From positions 28,360,859-28,424,858 of the forward strand of contig JASEVX010000007.1 in assembly GCA_031761405.1 (NCBI GenBank): DNA of 64,000 nucleotides, given 5' to 3'. Origin of the DNA: Serripes groenlandicus (lineage: Eukaryota > Mollusca > Bivalvia > Cardiida > Cardiidae). Shown here in pieces: positions 53,660 through 64,000 of the stretch (position 1 is the stretch's first letter; each line of letters opens with the position of its first letter). The translations under genes and the position numbers were made by a program. The notes under the pieces were generated by a model that saw only the letters and a program-made list of their open reading frames with translations, had not been told where the DNA came from and did no database searches.

Positions 53660-53838
53660 AATAAGCCGGTTTTCGAACTCACGACCCGTGGATCTAAAAC
53701 CCTGGTCGTTACTGACTGAGCTGTTGGTAGGCTGGAGTGACCTTGGGCAAGTCACATTTCCTAGCCGAATACTGTGTACTATCATCGTGATGTAACTGAA
53801 ATAATGTCGAAAACGGCGGAAAACTCCAATAAAATCAT
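53660..53838. mobile_element. Chimeric SINE: head and tail in opposite orientation
   Basis: 53665-53723 is a tRNA-like S1 head in reverse (TTTTCGAACTCACGACCCGT, CGTTACTGACTGAGCTG). 53730-53838 is an S3 body and tail in forward orientation (GGAGTGACCTTGGGCAAGTC, GTGATGTAACTGAAATAATG). Confidence 0.7.
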
Positions 53839-53864
53839 TCACTTTTATTTGCAGAAGCGTCTGT

Positions 53865-53975
53865 TTAACCTTTCCCTCACATGATAAATCTGCAGCAGAC
53901 TACTTTGAAAACAAAATTATGAAGAATATCTGTAATGAAAGTATAATCATTGACTATATTTCAGAACAATTAATG
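53865..53975 (-). mobile_element. M1 MITE, left part
   Basis: TTAACCTTTCCCTCACATGA, AATCTGCAGCAGACTACTTT, then AATGCGTCAACATGAGTCGG after a large deletion. Confidence 0.6.
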
Positions 53976-54199
53976 CGTCAACATGAGTCGGAAGATGACA
54001 GTTTGTAGCATTTTGACCCATATCAACCCTCATCCTGCCGAATTCCTTCAAACGGTAGCATCACTCCTGATGTTTGACAAGTCAATACACATCTATAAAC
54101 AGTTCTTTTGCTAAATAACATTGACAAATGAGTCGCGATCAATTTAAATCAATATAAATTATAAAACTACACGAATGTGCAAACTGATCTTGGGCTTCA

Positions 54200-56775
54200 T
54201 TGTAGTTAAAGGTCGTGCTTACTATGATACGTAATTAAGAGTTGAGCGTACTACGATACACAATTGTAGTTTAAAGTCGTGCGGACTATGATACGCAATT
54301 GTAGTCTTTAAGTTGTGCGTAATAGGATACGAGTTTAAAGTGTTGCGTACCATGATACGCAATTGTAGTTTAAAATCGTATTAAGATACACATTTGTAGT
54401 TTAAAGTCGTGTACTACGACATACACTTGTATTTAAAAGTCGTACGTACTTTGATACGTAATTGAAATTTAAACTATTATGCGCATTTGTAGTTTAAAGT
54501 TGTGCGTACTATGATTCGCAATTTGTAGTTAAAAGTCGTACGTACTATGATGCGCATTTGTAGTTAAAAGTTGTGCGTACTATGATGCACATTTGTAGTT
54601 CAAACTCGTGCGTACTATGATACGCAATTGTAGTTTTAAGTCGTGCATACTAATATTCGCAATTGTAGTTTAAATTTGTGCGTACAAAGATACGTAATTG
54701 AAGTTTTAGGTTGTGCGTACTATGATGCACAGTTGTATTTCGTACGTACTATGATAAGCAATTTTGGTTTAAAGTCGTGCGTACTATGATACGCAATTTA
54801 CGTTTTATAGTTTTGCGTAAAAGGATAAGCATTTGTAGTCTAAAGTTGTGCGGACTATGACACGCAATTATAATTTAAATATAGTTTAAAGTCGTGGATA
54901 CTATGATACGCTATTGCATTTTAAAGTCGTATCTAATATGATGCGCATTTGTAGTTTAAAGTTGTGCGTACTAGTGATGCGAATTTGTAGTTAAAAGTCG
55001 TGCTTACTATGATAAGCAATTTATTTTCTAAAGTTTTGCGTAATATGATACGCAATTGTAGTTTAAATATAGTTTAAAGTCGTGAATACTATGATACGCA
55101 ATTGTATTTTAAAGTCGTGTGTACTATTATGCGCAATTTATTTTTAAAATAGGATACACAATTGTAGTTTAAAGTTGTGCGGACTATGACACGCAATTGT
55201 AGTTTAAAGTCGTGTGTACTATGATACGCAATTGTAGTTTCAAGTCGTCAATACTATGATACGCAATTGTATTTTAAAGTCGTGTGTACTATGATGCACA
55301 TGTGTAGTTTAAAGTCGTGCGTACTATGATACGCAATTAATTTTCTAAAGTTTTCGTAATATGATACGCAATTGTAGTTTGAATATAGTTTAAAGTCGTG
55401 AATACTATGATTCGCAATTGTATTTTAAAGTCGTGCGTACTATGATGCGCAATTTATTTTTAAAAGTTTTGCGTAATAGGATACGCAATTGTAGTTTAAA
55501 GTTGTGCGGACTATGACACGCAATTGTAGTTGAAATATAGTTTAAAGTCGTGTGTACTATGATACGCAATTGTATTTTAAAGTCGTGTGTACTATGATGC
55601 ACATTTGTAGTTTAAAGTCGTGCGTACTATGATACGCAATTTATTTCTAAAGTTTTGCGTAATTTGATACGCAATTGTAGTTTGAATATAGTTTAAAGTC
55701 GTGAATACTATGATACGCAATTGTATTTTAAAGTCGTGTGTACTATGATGCACTTTTGTAGTTTAAAGTCGTGCATACTAAGATACGCATTTATAATTTA
55801 AAGTTGTACAAACTGTGACACGCAATTGTAGTTTAACGTTGTGCGTACTATGATAAGCAATTGTAGTTAAAGGTTGTGCATACTAAGATACGCATTTATA
55901 ATTTAAAGTTGTACAAACTGTGATACGCAATTGTAGTTAAACGTTGTGCGTACTATGATAAGCAATTGTAGTTAAAGGTTGTGCGTACTATGATGCGCAA
56001 TTGTAGTTTAATGTTGTGCGTACTATGATACGCAATTGTAGTTAAAGGTTGTACGTACTATGATGCGCAATTAAAGTTTAACGTTGTGCGTACTATGATG
56101 CGCAATTGAAGTTTAATGTTGTGCGTACTAAGATACGCAATTGAAGTTTAACGTTGTGCGTACTATGATACGCAATTGTAGTTAAAGGTTGTGCGTACTA
56201 AGATACGCAATTGTAGTTAAAGGTTGTTCGTACTATGATACGCAATTGTAGTTTAACGTTGTGCGTACTAAGATACGCAATTGTAGTTAAAGGTTGTTCG
56301 TACTATGATACGCAATTGTAGTTTAACGTTGTGCGTACTAAGATACGCAATTGTAGTTAAAGGTTGTTCGTACTATGAAACGCAATTGTAGTTTAACGTT
56401 GTGCGTACTATGATACGCAACTGTAGTTAAAGGTTGTACGTACTATGATACGCAATTGAAGTTTAACGTTGTGCGTACTATGATACGCACTTGAAGTTTA
56501 ACGTTGTGCGTACTAAGATACGCAATTGTAGTTAAAGGTTGTACGTACTATGATACGCAATTGTAGTTAAAGATTGTGCGTACTAAGATACGCAATTGTA
56601 GTTTAACGTTGTGCGTACTATGATGCGCAATTATAGGTCAAAGTCGTGCGTACTATGATGCGCAATTGGGGTTTAAAGTCGTGCGTACTTTCGTGAGCAA
56701 ATGTAGTTTAAAATCGTACACACACGATACGCAATTATAGTTTCAAGTCGTGCCTTATATGATGCGCAAATAGTA
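54200..56775. repeat. 35-bp satellite with higher-order repeats
   Basis: Monomer TGCGTACTATGATACGCAAT + TGTAGTTTAAAGTCG; GCGTA and TACGC are inverted, so each unit can form a small stem. Right part (about 56200-56400): 70-bp dimers (starts of GTTCG at 56226, 56296, 56366). Middle part: a block ending GAATATAGTTTAAAGTCGTG recurs 303 bp apart (55381 and 55684) and about 316 bp earlier. The left part is the most diverged. Confidence 0.95.
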
Positions 56776-57553
56776 TTGAATGTCGCCTACTACAGGATAA
56801 AGATTTAAAGCGACGTTTAGAATATTGAAATTGCTCGTTTTTATCTGCGACTTCTATTAGTAGTCCCAGTTTGTATTAAGTTCTCATTTCCTTAAATGGT
56901 TTCTTAGATCTGGGGAATTATCACAAATACTCCCTCGCCAATTCGATCCGACGGTTATAATTCGGGTTTACGGGTTTTGCTGAAGAGCTCCGACTGACAG
57001 CCTCGCCTTACGCTGCTCACATAACGTATTCGTGTATTTGGGGCAAATCAAAGGTCATCCACCCAGCTTATTTGTCATGATATGTGATTACAAACAACGG
57101 TAAAACTAATCGATTAAACTTGGTATGTGACTGCAATTTATTATGGCTCTCAAATCCCTTCGACGTTTTGAATATTCATACAGGAATGTAGATACGAACC
57201 CTGGTTGATATAACTAAACTTGGAGAAAGAAGAGACGAAAGTTCTATTTTGGTAATTTAACTTTTCTATCTAAAAAACAATTGTATAACTCGACCAAATT
57301 GACCAAATTGACCTGATCATATCATCTGTGCAAATACATTTATTACAAGAACAGGCATTTATTTGTTTTATATATCCCGTGATGTGCATTTTCATTAATC
57401 AAATAATGATTTTATATTTTTTTTCAAAATCAAGACATCTTTTCGCACATTTGAAGTACTTGAATGCTGTAAATGTATTTGTATGTGTGAGGAGCAGATG
57501 ACTAATACAGTATAGTCCTATGCTCATCACACTTCCACAGCCGAGTTTAAGTC
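56776..57553. other. No recognised feature
   Basis: AT-rich; nothing recognised. Confidence 0.45.
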
Positions 57554-58257
<704 letters not shown>

Positions 58258-58381
58258 TAATTCCATGATATCACTTTATGTATACAATAAGGGTGTGTGC
58301 ACAAGTTTTAGGGTCCCTATCTCTCTTGTATTTACATCAGTGTCTGACTAATTCTTACTTTTACAATAATTGTCCATGCAC

Positions 58382-58497
58382 TTAACCCTTTACCTGGTGC
58401 AGACGAATTGAGACACGTCTGCAGCAGACGCATTTTGAAAACATTATGGAAAGGAGAGAACTTGCCCTAAATATTTCTTTTCTCGCAATGTATGCAC
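58382..58497 (+). mobile_element. M1 MITE, left part
   Basis: TTAACCCTTTACCTGGTGCA, ACGTCTGCAGCAGACGCATT, GAAAACATTATGGAAAGGAG. Confidence 0.65.
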
Positions 58498-58635
58498 GTA
58501 TGTAATAACATTGAATTGTGATTCAAATGTTCCAACGTTCAAGATGATACACAATTCTCTCGCAACCCCCCTCAAACCCGCCGGCCCCACACAATGTTCG
58601 AAAGCAGACGACTCGAAAAAGTGTCATGTAAAGGA

Positions 58636-58864
58636 TTTACCCTTTCCCTCATATAGACGCTTTCTGACGCCTCTGCAGCAGACGGCTTTTTGAAAACATA
58701 GTGACAAAGAAGAAATTGCACAAAACGTGCAATTTCTCCTTTTGCCACAATGTTTTCCGCTTTTTGTCATAGGTTATCCATTCAATTATGGAGGTTTTCT
58801 ATTTTTTGACGAAATACGTTCAAAGTCGTCTGCTGCAGAATTGCCGTATGTGGGAAAGGGTTAA
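58636..58864 (+). mobile_element. M1 MITE, young copy
   Basis: 229 bp; left flank TTTA, right TTAA; stem GCAC/GTGC; one A missing in the left hairpin arm. Confidence 0.94.
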
Positions 58865-58966
58865 GATAGTTTGACTACGTGGATCTGTTCTGGTTGGATA
58901 CAAAGTCATATTTGAAAGCGTTCTGGTAACCCTGGAATAATATTGTTTGAGCATTTTTATTTTTCC

Positions 58967-60175
58967 AGCGACGTTACATTGAGATCCCAAACCTCGAGTT
59001 CGGCGACTAGTGACGATCTAATGTGACCCCAGATCTTATCGACCACCGACGATCTGTTGGGATCCAAGATCTTTAGGACCAGCGACGATCGATTTAGATC
59101 CCAGATTTAACCAACAAGCGGAATTCCCTTTAGATCCAAGTTCTTAACAATCAGCGACGATCCTCTGATATTCCTGATCTGAACGACGATCGACGTTCCA
59201 CTGAAATCCCAGATCTTAGCGACTAGCGATGATTCCTGATATTGGCGATCAGCGACGTTTCACTGAAAGCCTAGATCTTGGCGACCTTCGACGATCTCCT
59301 GAGATGTTTTATCTTAACGACCAGACGATCCGCTGAGATTCCTGATCTTGGCGATCAGCGACGATCCACTGAGATCTCAGATCTTGACGATCAGCGACGA
59401 TCCACTGAGATCCCAGATATTAACGATCAGCGACGATCCACTGAGATCCCAGATCTTGACGATCAGCGACGATCCACCGAGATCTCAGATATTGACGACC
59501 AGCGACGAGCCACTGAGATCCCAAATATTAACGACCATCGACGTTTTACCGGGAGTCCTTATCTTAACGACCAGCGACATTACTGAGATCCCAAATTTTA
59601 GTGACCAGCTGCGTTCTACTAGGATTCATAAATTAGGCGACCATCTATGATCGGCCACTGAGCGACGATATTAGCGACAAGAAACGATCCATTTAGATCC
59701 CAGATATTAACGCCCATCGATGATCCGCCACTGAGCGACGATATTAGCGACAAAAAACGATCCATTTAGATCCCAGATCTTAACGACCATCGATGATCCA
59801 CTGAAATCCGAGACCAAGGTCGATCCAGATGCTCAATCTTGTTTTGACCATCGACGATCCACTGATATTCCAGATCTTACTTACAAGTGACGACCCAATG
59901 AGTTTCCCGATCGTTGGGACCAGCGACGATCCACTGAGATTCCTGATCTTTGTGACCACTGACGATCCACTGAGATCACAGATCTTACTTACCAGTGACG
60001 ATCCACTGAGAATCCCGATCTTTGCGACCACTGACGATCCACTGAGATTCCAGATCTTACTTACCAGTGACGGTCCACTGAGATACCAGCGATTACTGAT
60101 CTTTGCGACAGCGATTACTCACTAAAATTCCAGACGTTTACGTCCAGCGATTACTCACTGAGATTCCAGATCTAC
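58967..60175 (+). repeat. 36-bp satellite
   Basis: Monomer GATCCACTGAGATCCCAGAT + CTTGACGATCAGCGAC, variable; best conserved at 59340-59530. 36 bp is 12 codons, giving open frames such as 59278-59586. Edges are more diverged than the centre. Confidence 0.93.
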
Positions 60176-60339
60176 TCTGTTAGTTAAACATGTGAATATA
60201 AGAGCATTTCAATGACAATTATTACGGCAAAGGTTTGAAATATGCTTCTTTGGTGTCAATTCATCAATTAAGCCTTTTCAGTCGGATAGGAATTGATAGA
60301 TTGGAGTAAAATGACATGTTCAAAGGTATGTCAGTTACA

Positions 60340-60543
60340 TATAACACGGCGACAAATTCACCTAAAGAATGTACCTGACTGCCTCGTACCTGTATACCCC
60401 ACAGACGGCTATCTTGCATTCTTTAGCCCATTGATGGAAGGCGAACGACGAAAGAAATAATGAATAACCGAGCCGAGGTTCGAATTCAAAACCCCTGGAT
60501 TGATCACCCCCGTCGTTACCTTGTAGGTGAGCTATCGCGATTC
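60340..60543 (-). mobile_element. SINE S1, decayed
   Basis: CATATAACACGGCGACAAAT, CATTGATGGAAGGCGAACGA, ACCGAGCCGAGGTTCGAATT, GGTGAGCTATCGCGA. Confidence 0.7.
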
Positions 60544-60716
60544 GACAGAACGACAACAATCGTCCTGATCTTGTTCGCCGTTTTCAACAAATGTTTTCAA
60601 TTATCGTCTGCTTCAGACCGGCCAAACGTCGTTTGTATCATGGATAAGTTCAAGTGTATCTGTGATAAGTCGGGGGGCGTGTCCCTCGATTTGTTGACAT
60701 TGAGATTTATTATCCG

Positions 60717-60925
60717 TTAACCTGATAACATATCTGCTTTGAAGACAGATGAGGGAAAAAAAAATAAAATCTGAAAATGTTGAAATATATTTTTGACACA
60801 GAGCTTAAAACGTTGTCGGAAACGAGGAATTGCTAGTTTCGAACGTTTTTCCTATTCCTACAATGTTTTCAAAAGTCGTTTACCGCAAGGGCGTCATTGA
60901 CGCCGCGTGGAAACACGGTGTCAGT
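60717..60925 (-). mobile_element. M1 MITE, old copy
   Basis: TTAACCTGATAACATATCTG, GGAATTGCTAGTTTCGAACG, CTACAATGTTTTCAAAAGTC, GGGCGTCATTGACGCCG. Confidence 0.6.
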
Positions 60926-61290
60926 ATTAAATAGTTTTTAATTTTGTACCACGGGGTTGAGTAATAGAATAGGGAGCAACCAACATTATTATTGTAAAGA
61001 AAACTCTGTAATATGTTTGAAAAAAAAAACCGTTATGAATCAATGAATTGTAGTAATTAAGACAAAGTACGTATGTCTTCTACCGTTATTACAAAACTTC
61101 TAGGCTGCGCTTTTTTAATAAATTGGTTTACGGGTCTAACGACCCGATTCATCAAAGCTCAGAAAAAATGTTCACGTTTCCCCTAACTTCCTAGACCACG
61201 ATTTTTTAATAGTTTGGTTTACGGCCCTGATTATAAAATTCTGTTGAATTTCTAAGATTAAAACTTTCCTTTCCATACAGTTTGTTCATT
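60926..61290. other. No recognised feature
   Basis: A diverged 110-bp direct repeat (TTTTTTAATA(A)ATTGGTTTACG at 61111 and TTTTTTAATAGTTTGGTTTACG at 61203) is the only structure seen. Confidence 0.45.
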
Positions 61291-61670
61291 CAGACCATTG
61301 TATTCTTACTATATGTTGACTATACATGTGAACTTTTTTAATTTCATAAATGCTCAATTTAAATCTGCTCTAACTAGATCAATTAGATATATAAAAAAAT
61401 AAAAAAAAACATAGGTGCTAACAGATATTAACTTAAGGTTTAATGGCTCTAGTTATAAGTTAAGTGTGACACAAGCTTTGGAAGGAGAAGGGGAAGTCTA
61501 TTCTCCTTCCAGTTTAGCAGAGCTATGATAACAAAAACGGGAGTATATAAACAACAAATACAAAGTTATTTTAACAAGTTTAATGATATTGATTATCAAA
61601 ATTGAGCATTTATGAAATTAAAAAAGTTTACATGTATAGCCAACATATATAGTAAGAATACAATGGTCTG
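61291..61670. mobile_element. Foldback element with about 72-bp TIRs
   Basis: CAGACCATTGTATTCTTACT at 61291 is mirrored by its complement ending at 61670; arms continue through ACTTTTTTAATTTCATAAAT and GCTCAATTT with few mismatches. A second hairpin GGAAGGAGA/TCTCCTTCC lies in the middle. No transposase and no clear target duplication. Confidence 0.85.
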
Positions 61671-62114
61671 GTAAAAATTAAGAAACTTCAGCTTCTATGA
61701 CACATTACAGTTGCAGTTGCAGTCAATGTTAAGCAAACTGTAAACCAAATGGTTTTACGACTTAACTTGTCACATCACGACTAAACTTAACATGCTGAAT
61801 ATCACGTAGATCTTAGTATATAAAACGTCTAATCCCTACGTCAAAATTGACCCTTTCTGCTCTTGCTAACCTTTTAGTATAGACTATGGTGAGCAATATA
61901 AGCACATCTTGGCTTTCTTTATTAAAATAAAGGGACATTTGGCCTTCTTGTTTAAAATAAAGGGACATTTGTCCCTATTGTTCAAAATATTATGATCTCT
62001 TTCTGTTTGCACAGATTATTTAAATGTACTGAACTGCATCTGCTTCCTTTAACTCATGCTTCAAAATCATGCGCTGCGTTTATAACTGCAAAAAGAGTAT
62101 TACCTTTATATGGT
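61671..62114. other. No recognised feature apart from a short tandem repeat
   Basis: AAAATAAAGGGACATTTGGC recurs at 61926 and 61958 (about 31 bp, two units). Confidence 0.5.
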
Positions 62115-62567
62115 TTAACATTTTCCCTATACAACATATCTACAGCAGGTGACTTTGAAAACATCAAGGCAAAACCACGAACATCTCTTTAAATGATTTT
62201 GTTTGTTTTATTGGGGTTTTACGCCGCTTTCAACATTTTTTCAGATATATCACGGCGACAGTTCACTAGTTCATGATCCCTGGGTAAACGAACCAGTACT
62301 AGGCTAGAAAATGGGCCTTGTCCATGGGCACTCCACCATGACCGTCGTGCTGCGACTGGGGGTTGAACCCGGGACACCGGTTTCAAATCCACGACGCTAA
62401 CCCTCGACCACGGCGGATTCCCTCTGTAAATGAAGGGAAGGGAAAGCAATGAAAAAAGCTGAAATTAGTGTGGCAAAAAGAGAAAATGCTCCTTTTGCAA
62501 CAATGTTTGCAAAAGTCGTCTGCTGCAGAGGTGTCAGAAAGCGTCTATATGTGTGGGAAAGGCTTAA
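62115..62567 (-). mobile_element. M1 MITE split by SINE S3
   Basis: Left part TTAACATTTTCCCTATACAA to GAACATCTCTTTAAATGA; right part TAGTGTGGCAAAAAGAG to CTATATGTGTGGGAAAGG, TTAA. Confidence 0.85.
62197..62421 (-). mobile_element. SINE S3, full length, with 12-bp target duplication
   Basis: CTCTTTAAATGA (62185-62196) and CTCTGTAAATGA (62422-62433) flank it. Tail GGGGTTTTACGCCGCTTTCA at left; head GGGGGTTGAACCCGGGACAC and ACGCTAACCCTCGACCACGG at right. Confidence 0.9.
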
Positions 62568-62699
62568 TACCACTGGTGAATGATATAGGATTATGCTAAA
62601 ATGCACCCTCATTATCAAACTTCGGGATTTCTAATCCAACGCAGTTTGATCAGTATCTTACTGTTTTTAAAACGAGAACAGTCGGAAATCAGTTTGGAA

Positions 62700-62790
62700 T
62701 CGTCATTATGAACACTTTCAACCTTCAACAAGAAAGTGTTTTCAAAGGCCGTCTGCTGCATAAACGTCAAATGTTGGATGCATGTGTTTA
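62700..62790 (-). mobile_element. M1 MITE right-half relic
   Basis: GTGTTTTCAAAGGCCGTCTG, CTGCATAAACGTCAAATG; also a short stem AACACTTTC/GAAAGTGTT. Confidence 0.5.
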
Positions 62791-63028
62791 AATTATGACA
62801 TTTTTTTAAGTAAATCACACGTAGTTCTGCGATAAATGATTTTAGTACAATCCAATAGGAGCTAGAAAATTCAAGTATCTGTCCTTGAAGAGAACCCTCT
62901 AACACCTACACCAGTAGGCTTTTTACCTGTTTTATTTCGGATGTTCGGTTATTGTGTGTTCTACAGGTATTGTTATTGGTGAATTTGATATTTGATTCTT
63001 TCTCTACTGTGTTGTTATTCCACTTACT

Positions 63029-63243
63029 TTTAACCCTTTTCCACATATAGACCCATTATGACGCCTCTGTCAGCAGACGACTTTTAAAAAACATTGCACA
63101 AAAGAAGAAATTGCTCAAAAAGAGCAATTTCTCCTTTTGCCACAATGTTTTTAACTCAATATTTAAACTTGATTTCCATACGTTTGCCTAGGTGTTTTCA
63201 AAGTCGTCTGCTTCAGGTTTTGATATATGTAGGAAAGAGTTAA
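63029..63243 (+). mobile_element. M1 MITE, intermediate age
   Basis: TTAACCCTTTTCCACATATA, GACGCCTCTGTCAGCAGACG, hairpin ATTGCTCAAAAAGAGCAAT, end TATGTAGGAAAGAGTTAA. Confidence 0.88.
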
Positions 63244-63399
63244 GCCTGTGAAATGGGTCTGGAACTGTGCTTTTTTTTATATATAGTAAGGGAAACAATT
63301 CCAAGAATTAACCTCTTTAATGTAGGAGTTATTCCTCTTTGATATAAAGAAATATTCCGACATGTAGTCGCATCATCTTTGTCACACTTTTTTCATCAA

Positions 63400-63475
63400 A
63401 TCCTTTCAATATTTGTACTAACATTTATAGAAATTTATGTTTTTTTTAAGTCGTCTGCTGCACAATTGTGGCATG
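63400..63475 (+). mobile_element. M1 MITE right-half relic
   Basis: AAGTCGTCTGCTGCACAATT followed by GTGGCATGTGAC; no terminus. Confidence 0.45.
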
Positions 63476-64000
63476 TGACATATATATAGTGTTTATCAAT
63501 AAAAAACAACCTTACAAAACATCCTTTCTGCATTCCTTACGGTATAAGGTGTCCCTCTCCCATTATACCATGTTTCTTTCTCGTTATAATAACCTTACAA
63601 CAAGTCACCGTATTTCTCGTGTCACTTTTTAAAGCATGTCAATAATTCACAGTAAAAAAACCGAATCATGTCTGTCCATAATAGCCACATTTTCAGAGTT
63701 GGTTATTGGGATTCGCTAGGCTAGGTATCCCTTATTGTCGGGCTTTTCCGTCTGTGTTTGTGTGTGTGTATGTGTGTGTCTGTCTGTCAGTGTGTCCAAA
63801 TATTTGTAAGTCACAGTTCTACAGCCACAACTGACGGATCGATTCCAATGAAACTTGGTGAACAGGTGCCAAATAAGCTCAGGGTGTGCGCGTTTGAGTT
63901 TCGTTGCTAAGGACCCATCCGTTGCTATGCAGCTATATAAAAAAACGCGTTTTAAAAACGAATGTGGAGAGCTGAAACTTCGGTTATAGATACTTCAAGA
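63476..64000. other. Unresolved; possible dispersed repeat from about 63750
   Basis: GTCTGTGTTTGTGTGTGTGT, GTCTGTCTGTCAGTGTGTCC and GATTCCAATGAAACTTGGTG resemble a widespread invertebrate repeat type as far as I recall, but the window has no second copy to compare and it continues past the edge. Confidence 0.35.

Noticed and set aside
59278..60125. Frames with repeated (I/L)DDQRRSTEIP motifs
   Set aside because: Translation of the 36-bp satellite; the frame breaks wherever a unit changes length.

Overview
The window is animal nuclear DNA, most likely from a mollusc and probably a bivalve. Evidence for an animal: one coding exon with a canonical splice donor that reads as the start of filamin (actin-binding calponin-homology domain), pol III SINEs with tRNA-like heads, TIR transposons, LINE fragments and satellite arrays. 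There are no operons or long uninterrupted genes. The mollusc assignment is inference from the kind of SINE tails and the repeat landscape; I cannot name the species.

Genes. The only convincing protein-coding sequence is filamin coding exon 1 on the minus strand (15185-15521), followed by a GTAAGT donor. No later filamin exon was recognised between 1 and 15184, so intron 1 appears to exceed 15 kb and to be packed with transposons. Two decayed LINE 3' ends (about 42534-42960 and 45119-45740, plus strand) keep a recognisable CCHC zinc-knuckle motif and share a 3' end.

Transposons. The dominant component, by rough count near a fifth of the window, is one family of miniature elements with TTAA at both ends and termini CCCTTTCCC/GGGAAAGGG, which I call M1. 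This is the signature of piggyBac-type MITEs. At least eight copies are exactly 230 bp including both TTAAs and nearly identical. About 60 more are older or fragmentary. Nearly every copy has an internal hairpin, which in one copy is a perfect 71-bp palindrome. In the entries, + orientation of M1 means the hairpin lies in the left half. Also present: at least four SINE families (S1 to S4), three of which share one 3' tail; a 230-270-bp TIR family (B1, six copies); a foldback element with a 9-bp target duplication carrying a second, mariner-like foldback inside it; and two other inverted-repeat elements. Several insertions still show target-site duplications, so the order of nesting can be read directly (MITE in MITE, SINE in MITE, MITE in SINE, B1 in SINE).

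Satellites. Several tandem arrays grew out of transposon sequence: a 49-bp array inside a SINE (31941-33938), a 78-bp array across a SINE-MITE junction (40265-40732), a 125-132-bp array carrying a MITE end (26090-26700), and a 490-bp (GA)n tract inside a MITE (57746-58236). Three further arrays have no visible transposon source: 39 bp (35536-38000), 35 bp (54200-56775) and 36 bp (58967-60175). Those whose unit length is a multiple of three produce long open frames that should not be taken as genes.

Layout. 1-15184: filamin intron 1 (inferred), rich in MITEs. 15185-15521: exon. 15522-31700: MITE/SINE mosaic with a quiet AT-rich stretch at 27500-29960. 31871-38000: the two largest minisatellites. 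38000-53980: nested MITE, SINE, B1 and LINE pieces with a quiet stretch at 48520-50227. 54200-60175: satellites and (GA)n. 60180-64000: mixed relics.
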